From positions 25,146,259 through 25,210,258 of the forward strand of contig CM046353.1 in the NCBI GenBank assembly GCA_025403435.1: a stretch of DNA of 64,000 bases, read 5' to 3'. Source of the stretch: Artocarpus heterophyllus (Eukaryota; Streptophyta; Magnoliopsida; Rosales; Moraceae). The translations under genes and the position numbers were made by a program. The notes under the pieces are model-generated. The model saw only the letters and a list, made by a program, of their open reading frames with translations, was not told where the DNA came from and did no database searches. Shown here piece by piece: positions 35,220 to 46,039 of this stretch. Every line of letters begins with the position of its first letter. Position 1 is the stretch's first letter.

Positions 35220-35614
35220 ATGCTCCTTTACAGATGTCCCCGGCCTCTGTCTATAGTTTAGAAGTTTTCGAAGTGCCCCTTGCCACTTTGTTTGGCCTGG
35301 CCTCTAAACATATCCTCAAGATTATCCAAGATCTGCTTTGCAGTCTCATAATCCTAATGTTGAGCCTACAACACATTATTCTTGCTGGCCATAACATAGC
35401 AGCGAGCCTGATCATTAGCATCTTTCCAGCGATCATACGCTTGGAATTGCTCATTAGTTGAGTCTCCCATAGGCTTGAGAGGACAAGGGGTTGTCAGTAC
35501 ATATTTTAGCTTCTCAAAGGACAGGACGATATCCATGTTCCGTTTCCAATCATTATAGTTCTCTCCAGTTAATAGGTTTTTGTCAAGTATCGATGATAAA
35601 GCATTTTTAGACAT
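35220..35614 (-). pseudogene. Copia-C gag N-terminal region
   Basis: Gag starts at the ATG complementary to 35612-35614 (MSKNALSSILDKNLLTGENY). It continues with NDWKRNMDIVLSFEKLKYVL, then a stop after about 85 residues (NNVL*AQH). Beyond, pieces KQILDNLEDMFRGQA occur in the same frame, and a frameshift near 35240 leads into the open frame at 34074-35219. The start is supported by the identical MSKNALSSILDKN at 51812 in Copia-E. This is the capsid part; it makes the particle shell in intact elements. Confidence 0.85.
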
Positions 35615-36699
35615 TTTTAATCTACAATAAAGAATCATATACCAAACATAAGCAAACATATAATAATAATTTAGTAAGATAACACAATCATGTAAAAAAT
35701 ATACGAATGTGTTTATGTGTCAAAACCTTGAAAATATCACAACCTTACAACGATAATTCCCAACTCAAAATTCAACAAGCTCCTAGGGGAGTCATGCCAA
35801 ATTTAATCAGGAACCCGAATCCCCTCCTAATTAATATATGCCATCCAGGACTCGTATGATTCAACATATATTAATAATCGTTTCTTTGGCCATCAATTTT
35901 ATTAACAGAGCTCCTAGGGAAGGTTAATAATAAAATTAACGTGAGTGTATAACCATCGTTTTAATATTTTATCCATGATTTATAATCACCACCTAGTGGT
36001 GTGCAACCATAAATCATGCTAAGACACCTTATCCTTATGGAGATCCAATCTGGTACATGATAGAAATCCCTTCCTAGCGGTCGAGACCAGCCATGTTCTG
36101 CCTATAGACCAACAATGGAGGCCTTAGGTTCTCTCTTTGAAAACCTTCTACCACTCAATCTTTTGAAATCAAGGTTTTATTTTAAGAATATGCATGAACA
36201 ATTTTAATATGAGCGGCACTCCCTATTCTGTATGACATGTTATCAATATACATGGCAAATCATATTATAATGCAGATAAGCAAAGCTACAAGCAAAATAA
36301 TAAATAACCGTAATATTATGGCTCCACCCTAGAGAATAGAAATCAAAAATTACAAGAGAATAATCGAAATAAATTATCGATTCTTCATCCTTGAATCCTT
36401 AAGTTGTATCCTTCTTCATGTAATGCCCATCTTCAAGTCTTCAATCCCGTATGAATCAAATACTTCATATTTTCGGTCATATCCAAATTTAATGTTTCTC
36501 ATAATTGTCCTAAAAATAAAATTAAAACTGCATCGGAAAAAACTGCACCTTTTTTGAAAATTTTCCAGCTCTCGGTCGGCAGGCCGATCTGGGTGATCGA
36601 CCTGCCTATCATGCTCCATCGGCCTACCGATCTAGAAGATCGGCCTGTAGACTCATGAAAGTTCGGCCTGCCGCCAAAGCCGCTTGATTTTTGCCCCAT
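35615..36699 (-). other. Copia-C leader, gag-proximal part
   Basis: Untranslated region aligned with the Copia-B and Copia-E leaders (shared CACCTAGTGGTGTGCA, GGCACTCCCTATTCTG and CTCCACCCTAGAGAAT). At 36568-36690 is a dense cluster of TCGGC/GCCGA motifs. Homology with the Copia-E leader stops at about 36700, in TTTTTGCCCCA. Confidence 0.75.
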
Positions 36700-37449
36700 A
36701 AACAGCACAAAATAGGGAAAGGAGAAAAAAAAGGTCATCATCAAAATTACATATCCACATGCCAAATTAGAAGCAAATTAAGCAAAAATCATATAAAAGT
36801 GGAACGGAATTTATCAAAGCCAAATCCGAAAGGGATGGAAAGCTTATAATTATATTATAATAGTACAGATTAGGAAAGGAAGAAATTTTATCATCTGCCT
36901 CTATTAGAGTAATTCATCTTCTCGTAGAAGCGAATAGAGAGAAGCGAGAGCGAGAGATTAACCTCGTCTTTTCCCCAGTGCGTCGTCGTTGGCTGTTTGG
37001 AGTTGATTATTGACGATAACAGACCCCAGGACGACGACGAAGATGGCAATGATTGCGACGGAGACGCAGCGGAAGACGAAGAGGAAGAAGATTAGGGCTT
37101 GGAGAGAGGCCATATGTAGAGAGAGTGAAGGCGGCGAAAGCCTCCGAGAGTGAGGATGACAGATCTAAGCTGGCCGCTAGCGCAACCGATGTTGGCCCAG
37201 TGCCTGGTACAGATCAGCTCCTAGAGGCCCTCGTCCTGCGCCGTCTTGTGCCACTGCTTGCTCACACACCCCGCCATGGCCAGGGTCTTCGCGTCCACGT
37301 GCTTCAAAACCTCGAACAGTAGATTGTTGTCTAGATTCATAAATCCGCTCTCCTTAGGCCCTTCTTCTGGTTCCGTTTCCGTTTTTGATTTCGATTCTTC
37401 CTCGGTCTTGATCTTCTTCATCTTCTTCTTATCGTCATCGATTTGTGAC
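36700..37449 (-). other. Host DNA segment captured in the Copia-C leader
   Basis: About 745 bp that are absent from the equivalent leaders of Copia-B and Copia-E. The insert holds the GID2/SLY1-like coding remnant and about 190 bp past its stop codon. The segment is much richer in CpG (for example CGTCGTCGTTGG, GACGACGACGAAG) than the surrounding element. Both edges lie inside the palindrome cluster. I see no poly(A) tract at the gene's 3' edge and no obvious target duplication. Confidence 0.8.
36891..37421 (-). pseudogene. GID2/SLY1-like: GID2/SLEEPY1-like F-box protein fragment
   Basis: In plants this protein is the F-box subunit of the SCF ligase that destroys DELLA repressors upon gibberellin signalling in the nucleus. 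From the ATG at 37421: a Lys/Glu-rich start (MKKIKTEEES), the F-box at residues 28-66 (LLFEVLKHVDAKTLAM, then CVSKQWHKTAQDE), then TAG at 37221-37223 in place of the conserved Trp codon. Reading past it gives ELICTRHWANIGC, LRSVILTLGGFRRLHSLYIW, PLSKP and a second stop (TAA, 37092-37094). A Ser-rich variable part follows, then WGKDEVNLSLSLLSIRFYEKMN and a final TGA at 36891-36893. All SLY1 blocks are present in order. The gene is in sense with Copia-C. A 66-residue F-box-only peptide remains possible. Confidence 0.9.
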
Positions 37450-38003
37450 CATCGGCTTGCCAAAATGGAGGGTTCGGCATGCCGACCGAAGCAGAAATCT
37501 CCCATTCTAGAAATACAATTTTTTATGCAATTCATCAATTTTATTTTCAATAATTCAAAAACATAAAATTAGAGACTCAGGAAATACCTTGGAGCGCCAT
37601 CATCATTCTTCTAGATCCAACTTCTAAATCTGTCTTTTCGATTTGTCTTCTCTAAATAATTATTTAATTATAAAATTCTTACAAATTTAAAATAAATAAT
37701 AATTCCTAGATGGAGATGATAGTCCATTATCTAACTACAAGAAAAAACTTAGATACACATTCTAACCTCTAAGGAACCATAACCGTTATAAATTAATTAA
37801 TTAATAAATAATTAAATAACTATTAATCAATAATAAATAACTAATGAACATTCACCACATAATCCATGACAACATATAAAATATATAGAAACTGAGAGTG
37901 CCAACTCTCTATAAAATTAAATTCAAGCATAGGAGAGATTAAGATCACAAAATTTATACATATAACATGATCACAAACTCATAAATTTATGTAAAAATCT
38001 TGT
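37450..38003 (-). other. Copia-C leader, PBS-proximal part
   Basis: Resumes copia leader homology with two more TCGGC/TGCCGA motifs (about 37452-37490), then AT-rich text shared with 16600-17070 and 50220-50690 (AATAATTCCTAGA, TCTAACCTCTAAGGAACCAT). No coding capacity is seen. Confidence 0.75.
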
Positions 38004-38016
38004 CTCTGATACCAAT
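38004..38016 (-). other. Primer binding site of Copia-C
   Basis: Minus-strand ATTGGTATCAGAGAC directly after the LTR end CCAACA; it contains TGGTATCAGAG, the initiator-tRNA-Met complement. Confidence 0.85.
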
Positions 38017-40043
38017 TGTTGGAAAAATAGTACGTAGTGAAATTTTAAAAATTTTACATTAGAGTATTTTCCAAAACACAAGTTTGACATGCTATATCCA
38101 TAAATTAACCAGATCTTACTAACCTTTGTATGCTGAAGAACCCTCGCAAAACATGAAGAGAAGTAACGTTCCAAAAGAGCCTCAACCAACTAGTCTTCTT
38201 TGCTATTCTCTATCCACGACCAGAGTGAGTATGGGCTCACACGTACAGGTCTTCCACTAGGTGACTCTCCTTCCAACCAATCGAGAGAACCCAAAGCAAG
38301 TGTTCGTGATTGTGAACAAAAGCTCTCAGGGAGTTTTTAGATTCTCACCAATAAAGTACCACTCTTAATCTCTCAATTGATCTGAGTAACTCTTAAGACT
38401 TACTCCCTATTTATAGAGGTTGGTCCTAGGATCAGTCCTCATCAGATTAGGTCTCAAAAATTTGAATCAGAATCAAAATCAGATCAATATATGATAAGAT
38501 CTGCGTAAAAACGTGTAATCTTATCCTTCATTCATCGGTAGGCTGAACAACCTGATCAGCAGGCTGAACAGGCCCCATTGGTAGGCCAAACACGTGGATC
38601 GGCATGCCGAACTCCCAATTAAAATCTCCGCAAATCTTTATTTTTCACCCAAGATTCTATAGGATAAAGTCTCAGTTTTAATTCAAATAACCCAATAGAG
38701 AAGTTATCTGATCAAAACAACTTTATCTAGATTATCTCTAGGAAAACAAATCAATTTCCAATAATTCTACAAGTTTATCTTGATCTAAATTATCCAAAAT
38801 TAAATTAACCGATAAACAGACAAGAATTATCCGTCCCAATAATTCAACAAGTTTATCTTGAATTAATTTTTTGACAAAATTAATTCAACCGATAAACAGA
38901 CATGAATTATCCAATTCTTTCAAATTTTAACTAATATGATAAATCTGACATAAGTCACCAATTATTGAAAAAGCACGCCGTATTGTTATAGGATGTTGTG
39001 AGCAAGCTAAGGGGACCAAATAGACCTATATAGTTCAAGCTCTTGATAATTATGAAACCCAATATCCCAGACATACATTTCATAATTATCAACTCCAATG
39101 CTACTCTACTAAAAGCTCGGAGCTGCACTCTCGAACTACATAGAATTACGAAGCCCATATAGCTAAGTCTCCATGACATATCATAGTGTATCGTATCCCC
39201 ATATGATTATCCATAATCGGCATAAGGACTAGTTCTGTCTTACCTTCCCGATTATTTTTATCTTACGTTCCATTATCTCACCATCAGAAAGCTTACTATC
39301 CAAAGACAGTATACCATTCGGTTACACCTATGTATCCAAATGGTTGAGTGCTCCAGTTTTCCAATTACAAGATAATGTATATAAGAGGATATCATTACTC
39401 CTAAAGAGGAGCTATGGATTCCATATCTATGAATAACAGGTCTACGCCATCAAGAGTCATGCCTCCAATGTACCGGCATGCATACCACTATTAAGATGTA
39501 GGTGTCACCCTTTGGTACATCAAAAGACACAAGTCAAGACAACGGGCCCACTATTCATTTTAGGATTAAGATACAATACAAATGATTGTCTAAAGTGAAT
39601 CGATTTGCCGAGACAGAATTATTAATCTAAATCAATTCACTTTATGTCCCGATCTAACACCTCGTCACCCATGACAAATGCCAATGTTTCTACACGAAGT
39701 CCTCCTCCGATGGTCAAGACAAACCATCTCCCAAAAGGGATATAGACAACATAGATATCTTTACATGAATAAAGCGCCCAACTTTATTCCCTCGATTGCG
39801 GATCTTATGATTTAGACCATCACCTTAAGAATCGTGTCTTCTATATAATCTGTCCATCATATGCCCAATTCCTTAAGGTTTAGACCGACAGTCTCAGACT
39901 ATTGTTTACTTAACATACATTCAACAAATATGAATGTAAAGAGGATAAGATTTGGTATATAAACAATGAATAAATTCTTTATTGATAAAAATGTCTCCAA
40001 AAACTTATTACATTTTTACTCCTTAGGGCATACATGTCTAACA
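38017..40043 (-). repeat. 5' LTR of Copia-C (complete)
   Basis: A 2,027-bp LTR, TGTTAGACATG at 40043 to CCAACA at 38017. On the minus strand a TATA-like CTCTATAAATAGGG lies near 38403-38417, followed by the transcribed repeat. The U3 palindrome cluster is at about 38535-38620. This promoter would drive transcription through the leader and the captured F-box sequence. Confidence 0.9.
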
Positions 40044-40268
40044 AGGGTGACATCATGGTTTGATGATGGTACGCATACTTGTATGTTGAGACATAACTCT
40101 TGATTGATGTAGACCTGTTGTTCCTAGATATGGAATACATATCTCTTTTATAGAGTTAATGATATCTCTTTTAGACATTATCTTGTAATAGAAAGATTAG
40201 CGCGCTCAACCATTTAGTTGCATAGGTGTAACTGAGTGGCATACTATTTATTTATAGTAAGTATTTTA
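40044..40268 (+). repeat. Copia-D LTR, second part
   Basis: Continues the LTR interrupted at 33728, starting with the second target copy AGGGT (40044-40048), through GACATCATGG to AAGTATTTTA. The remaining ~1.2 kb of LTR, the PBS, leader, gag and protease are missing; integrase follows directly. Confidence 0.8.
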
Positions 40269-40984
40269 GAAATTGTGTATAGTGATGTTTGTAGCCCCAT
40301 AAACATCAAGGCACAATGAGGGTACGAGTATTTTATCACTTTTATTGATGATCACTCGAGATATGGGTATGTCTACCTAGTGCATAATAAGAGCAAAACT
40401 TTTGATAAGTTTAGGGAGTTTTACGCTAAAGTGGAGAAGCAATTAGGTAAACCCATAAAGGTACTTTGATATGATCAAGGTGTAGAATACCTCTCCAATT
40501 AGTTCATAGGACACTTATTAGAGAATGAGATTTTATCCCATTTGACTGCTCTAGGCACCCCGAAGCAAAATGGCGTGACTAATAGAAGAAATAAGACTTT
40601 GTTGGACATGGTTAGGTCCATGATGAGTTATTCAATGTTGCCTTTATCCTTTTGGGGATATGTACTACAAACCGCATGTTATCTTTTGAACAATGTGCCT
40701 TCAAAATCAGTTCCTAAAGCTCCTCATGAGTTGTGGGCAGGTAGGAAGACATCCTTAAACCATATTTACATACAGGGATGTCCTACTCATGTACTGTATA
40801 AGCAAGCTAGAAGCACGTTCGAAAGTTAGTGTGTTTGTAGGATATAAAAAGAGACAAAGGGGGGTTATTTCTATAACCCAAAAGAAAATAAAGTCATAGC
40901 TTCAATGAATGCAACTTTCCTTTAGAAAAGTTACATGAATGACTTTAAGCCTTGTAGTAAAGTAGAACTTAAGGAGTTAGCGAG
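40269..40984 (+). pseudogene. Copia-D integrase fragment
   Basis: Starts at the first integrase catalytic block (EIVYSDVCSP-like) and continues with FITFIDDHSRYGYVY, KSKTFDKFREFYAKVE, then YDQGVEYLSN around the second catalytic Asp (a stop replaces one upstream codon). At 40542-40829 an open frame of 95 residues holds the third catalytic region TPKQNGVTNRRNKTLLDMV; the usual catalytic Glu in GVAERRN is Thr-Asn here, so it is inactive. It continues with [29 protein letters not shown], and a broken YPKGTKGG-type tail to LKEL at 40980. It is cut at 40985 by the Gypsy-3 LTR. Confidence 0.85.
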
Positions 40985-43900
40985 TGTAGCATAATTAGTA
41001 GGATTTTGATTATATTATTATATCCTATTCCTCTTTATCATACTATCATAAAAATCATTAGTTCTATTACAAAGATTTGTAAATGAAATCCTCATGATTT
41101 TAGTTTTCCTTAATTGTGTTTTATTCGTGTTAAGATTGATAAGTAATTAATTATTTTACCATTACTAAGTACATATAACTTTAATTAACAAAATTAATAA
41201 TTATATAACTTCACAGTTTATATACTAAACTTTAGATTACTATTTTCTTAATTCATTTATTAGGCTTGTAATTCTTTCCAAGCCCTTTAAGCCCAAAAAC
41301 GTTCCTAAGGCATTTCATACATCGTATCGTTAAAACTTTAACCTGAGAGGGCTCTTAAACTATTATGGGTGTTGGACTTAAGCATAGCGTTGTATCACTA
41401 AGGATCTAGCATATGGGGTTTTCATGATAGCCATTTTAACGTTCATTTGAAAACTGTTAAAGTTTTTATTTTGTTTTCTTTCTTGAAAACTATATCCATA
41501 TAACTTAAAGTTTTGTATAAAAAATGCACTTTAAAATGACATCTGAAGTTTGTGAAACACTAAATTGTAGGCTCGTATAGATTGTTATAAGAGCTAAAAT
41601 ATCTTTATTGGTCGAAAAAATAGGATTCTGTTGTGAAGCAAATGTTTATTTATAAAACTAGTACCGAGAGGTACTTTTTAGTTAGGCCTCATTTGTTTTT
41701 GTTCTTAAAATTTTTGGAAATGTTTTCGCACACTTTTTGAGGAAAAAATTTTAAAAACACTCTCAATACAATTCCTAAAAAATTATCATTTTTCAAAACA
41801 AAAATATTTTCACTTATTTTAAAAATAATACCAAACAGCCCCTAATAGTTTCAAAACATTACTGAAAAACTATAAGTTAAAGACAGTTTTTCTTTTAAAG
41901 TTTCTCTTCATGAAATTCACTTGTTTTAAATACAAGGTTTTAAAAGCTTTCATGTTCATTTAAAATTGCATTAACTATCATTAGCATATTCATTTTTCGG
42001 TTATTTTTTGCAAACTTAGCGATTAAAAAAGTTTAGACTATTTTTATTAATCCAATTTAAAGTTCATCTTAGAGACAGATTTTCACAGAATTTCCTCCAT
42101 GAAAATTCTTTGTTCCTTTGAGATTTAAATGTTTTGTGTTTGGTGAAAATTACAATTCAGCCTCAAAATGGCTTAAAACTTTTAAAAACTAAATCAGCCT
42201 ATTTTTATAGTTTTTAGACAGTTTTAGAAAACTGTCCATAACTGTAATTTAGAGGCAGAATTTGAAAAGTATTTCTTCACAATAGTTGTCCATCTCATTA
42301 AAATAATAAATCTTTCATGTTCAACAAAAATTGTGATTTAGGTCTGAAACGAGCCGAATCAGCCAAAATAGCAACTGCTTGTCGAGAATTAGTTTTGGAT
42401 AGCAACTAAAACAGTTTTTAGGCAGCTATAGGCAATTTTGAAAAACTGTTTGAAAACCCAACTTAAAGTCAAAACTATGGTTTTTCATAGTGACAAAGTT
42501 TTGTTTAAAACATCGAAATCTAAAAGTATTCTATTTAGAAAAATTTGAAATCTGACTCTAAGGCTTCCGTTTTTATGATCGAAATTGGTAGAAAGTTTTT
42601 CCACGACATAAACATGCAAAACTCAACTTAAACATGCACAATCTAAACTTTTTACAACAAAATACATACAAAACCACACTTACAAATATAAAAAGGAATT
42701 ATTACAAACCATTACTACACCAAAACATAAACTTACTCATAAAAATACAAACTTTAAATTAACTAAAAGATTAAAGGAGAAAAGTTTAGAACTTTTACCC
42801 TTGATGAACCTTTCTTGAACACCACTCTATGAAAGCCTACTCCTCCATCTGTTTCCCTTTGATTTGTTTACTAAAACACCAATCTTAACTTAATAAAGAT
42901 ACCACTTGTATTCCTTCCAAAATAAATTAAGGACAAAGTCGAGGAATTACCTTTGTTGGTTTCTCTTGAAAATCTTTTTCTTGGTTGGTCACTAGAACAT
43001 AACTCAACTAAGTAAAAATCTAACCTTTTTTCTACTAAAAAAAATGAAGAAAAAATTTAGAATAAACCTTTGATGATCACTCTAGAACTATCATCATCTC
43101 CACCTTCTTCGTCTTAATTCTTCTTAGTTAGCTAGGAGTTTGTGATGAAAATGAGAAGAGAAATATTTTGAGAGCTTGGAAGGATTAGAACAAGTTTTGG
43201 AGGAAGAAAATGGGAAATTTTTTTTGGAGAAACCCATGTGGTGTACCCGGTTTTGGGAGAGGAATAGAAAAGAAAAATAGAGGAAAATAAAGCTTTGGTG
43301 ATGGTACAAATATTTATAAACCAATTCTAATTTAATTACCCCACCTAACCTATCCTCAACTAAGCTCTTAATTAACCTAGTGGAATTAAATTTTGGCTTA
43401 AAATCCCCTAATTGTGGCGCCATTCCTTAAGGGAGATAGGTGAGATTTTTGTCTCCTTAATATATTAAGGACAACTTCACAACAACCTTAAATCATGGTC
43501 AACTTTAGTCCTTTATTCTTATCCACAAAGATTCCCTTTAAACATATGAATTTTGTACTCTAGGGAATAGCTAACTTAGCTTACTGGAAATTTTAATTTC
43601 TGACAAGTCGTTTCCTACTGTTTAAATATAGTTAGACACTAATTACAGTGTAAACCAATACCGATATATGTTTTAATCCCGTATCGATTCTAGATTGTTT
43701 TTAGTCTTAAAATTATTTCTAGGCTTAATAAAATTTTAAACTTGACTTTTTCGACATCTAGACTCAGCAATGATATAGTTTTTTGATAGCATCAAATCCC
43801 AAGGTTGGAAGCAGTTTTTTGCCAAAATTACGACTCGCATGGCTTTGGTTCTAAATTAATTGGCAATTAAGGATTTGTTGAGTGTTGAGTGTTTCTCGGT

Positions 43901-44190
43901 ATACTGCTAATATTGTGGTACACTTGAACATTTTTGCAATTTGAATTTTCAAATTATTTATGAATTGAAATTTAATCTGCTTTGAATCATGGTAGAATTT
44001 ATCAATTGGATTTTTTAATCACGAAAGTTCATAATTTTAAGTTTAAAATTTGTTGTAGAATTTTGAAATATTTATATTAATTTTGCAAATCCTTTAGTCA
44101 CAAAAATTTATACATGATATTTTTAGGAAAATCCTTGACTTAAATATGTAAACTATATTGTTTAATTATAGGATTTTCTCGATCATTACA
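40985..44190 (-). repeat. Probable long LTR of a third gypsy element (Gypsy-3)
   Basis: The left edge is exactly where Copia-D integrase breaks. On the minus strand the block would start TGTAATGATCGAG (44190) and end ATTATGCTACA (40985), giving TG...CA ends. About 3.2 kb long, AT-rich and without coding sequence except small chance frames. A TATA box sits near 43311-43320, followed by a CT-rich leader-like stretch. Flanks GCGAG and AGATC do not match, so it is not a solo LTR; internal sequence would lie at 44191 onward. Boundaries are inferred from termini only, with no second copy in the window. Confidence 0.45.
43311..43320 (-). promoter_or_regulatory. TATA box of the Gypsy-3 LTR
   Basis: The minus strand reads TTTATAAATA in front of a TTTTCTATTCC / CTCTCCC pyrimidine-rich stretch, as in plant LTR promoters. 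The short 99-residue frame at 43124-43423 overlaps it and is not supported as a gene. Confidence 0.4.
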
Positions 44191-44988
44191 AGATCTAGAT
44201 GCCTCTTCATCTTCACTTATGGAAGTGAGTTGCCACTGTCTCAAGGAAAAGAAGATCTATCCACATACACCCAAGCTAAACATTGCAATCACAAAACTAA
44301 AGTAATTTGCCTTTTTTGAAGGAAGCCTATCAAATTACCTACCTATGCCCATTGTAGATTAACATCAAATGATTCTTTCCTAAATTTTGTGCTTTTGAAT
44401 GCCAAACATAGAGCTCAAAATGAAAGCAGTGCAAATGAATTTATTAAAGCATGCTTAGTTAAGACACAAATATGCCTTGTTTTTAAATATTTGGCCAGCA
44501 AGTAAAATCTAACTAGGAGACTACCAAAAAATAGTGTTTCCTACATTCAAAACATACAAAACAAAAATTAGCAGCTTTTGATAATCTTTTCTTCATTTCT
44601 TTCTTTTTCACTTTTTAGAAGAAGCATTTTTGTTGACCAAGATTCGATCATGATAACATACCCAAAAAAGATTATGTGCCTTCATAATGTATGTCTAATG
44701 CTATATAGAAATTATACTAATAGTTTAGCGTGTGATCAGTAGGTTCTACCCTGTCCTATTTGCCTATACAAAAAAAAAATGAATATGCATCGGAAAACAA
44801 GATCTCAAAGAAAATTATTACAAGCATCTCAAAATGAATTACGACCATCTCAAAGAAATTACAGAATAAAGCCTAAGCAGAAAAAAAATGACTATCAACA
44901 AGCCTTGATAATAAAAAAAATTGCAATACATCATGAGATAATCCTAATATATCTAGAGGATTGACTTCTATTGAAGAAGCAACCCAAC
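44191..44988. other. Unassigned sequence beside Gypsy-3
   Basis: About 800 bp with no recognised domain on either strand. It may be the 3' internal end of Gypsy-3 (minus). A 61-residue Lys/Gln-rich frame at 44779-44964 has no known motif. It ends where a Gypsy-1-family LTR begins. Confidence 0.4.
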
Positions 44989-46039
44989 TGTAACACCCAC
45001 CGTTTTCTTCTACAGACACTTATGTTAATTTAACTTTAGAATGTAATATCTTAAGTGCTATTATTATTTATGTTAAGTACATTAACTTTTGGTTTAGTAA
45101 TGTCATAGGTAATAGCCATGACGAATCGATGTGCTCGGGACGTTCATGTTAAAAATGATGATAAGCTCAAGGTATTTACTGTTCTTTTAAGAATTTTAAC
45201 TTGCTTTAAATTTATAATCTTTATAATACTCTAGAGTTTTATATGTCCAAGAGTTATATTCTTGACAATGACATAAATTTTATTGCATATTTTTTTTATT
45301 TTTATAACATTTATGATGATGATAATTAAAGGTGTAATATTTTTATTATAGCATTAAGAAACTTAATAATATAAAGTATCAAAAAATAAAGGGTAAATTA
45401 TTATTTTTTGGGTTCATAGTTGCAAACATTATTGTTGTATATAAATAATTATGTATTATAAATAAATTACATTATATTATATTATATACAACATATAATG
45501 CTTATATTATAGTATATTATATTATATTATATTATATTATAGTATATTATATATATATTAAGTTACAATGTAGGAAACGGAAAAACAAAAAAATTTACCA
45601 TGTTTTGGAAAAAGAAAAAAAAGAAAAGAAAAAAGAAAAAAAGGAAACGTAATTAGACTTGGACTAGGTTTTCTGCACTCATCTAATTTTTTCTCTCTCA
45701 TAAACCTATAATTATATCTTTAAGCCACCAAAGCCTTCATTCTCTTAATTTCTAGTCAAAGAAAATCTCTCCCTCACCTTCTCTCAAATTCATGTTCATA
45801 GGCCTCCACCATCACTCAAAATTTGTCCAAGAAAACATCTATCATTTTTCTAATCCTCAAAGCTAAGAATTCATTACTCTTCTTTTCTTTCAAGCCAAAG
45901 TAGAAGGAATTTTTTGTGCGCAAGTCTTTGCATTTGTTAAAAAAACATTAGAATTTATAGTACGGTTTAAAGGTTTTCATAGTTTTGAATTTTTATGATT
46001 GATATGTATTGTTTTATGACAAACTTTGTTAAAAAATTG
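44989..46039 (+). repeat. Gypsy-1-family LTR, 5' part, plus strand
   Basis: Starts TGTAACACCCACCGTTTTC and follows the reverse of 6740 downward (TCTTCTACAGACACTTATG, GTGCTATTAT, CATGTTAAAAATGATGATAAG). It contains a segment of ~350 bp (about 45590-45950) that the Gypsy-1 3' LTR lacks: an A/G-rich stretch followed by a CT-rich, leader-like part. Homology resumes (TTAAAGGTTTTCATAGTTTTG) until AATTG at 46039, where a copia LTR starts. It has no coding sequence. Confidence 0.75.
45469..45560. repeat. (ATTAT)n microsatellite
   Basis: Imperfect ATTAT/TATTA pentanucleotide array of about 90 bp with AGTATATT interruptions, ending in a short (AT) run. Confidence 0.9.

Larger units (their letters stand above)
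33729..40043 (-). mobile_element. Copia-C, deleted copia element carrying a captured host gene
   Basis: On the minus strand: complete 5' LTR (38017-40043), PBS (38004-38016), leader (35615-38003) containing a host-derived insert (about 36700-37449), gag-protease-integrase start (34074-35614), then directly the last 345 bp of the 3' LTR (33729-34073). The rest of integrase, RT, RNase H and most of the 3' LTR are deleted. The junction is at about 34073/34074. It sits in the LTR of Copia-D with target duplication AGGGT (one copy mutated to AGAGT). The element cannot replicate alone. Confidence 0.9.

Noticed and set aside
37053..37566. Two plus-strand frames of 89 and 106 residues
   Set aside because: They are antisense to the GID2/SLY1-like sequence and have no motif; the minus strand gives a clear F-box protein.
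44779..44964. Lys/Gln-rich 61-residue frame as a gene
   Set aside because: No domain, no second copy and low-complexity composition; kept only as part of an unassigned stretch.
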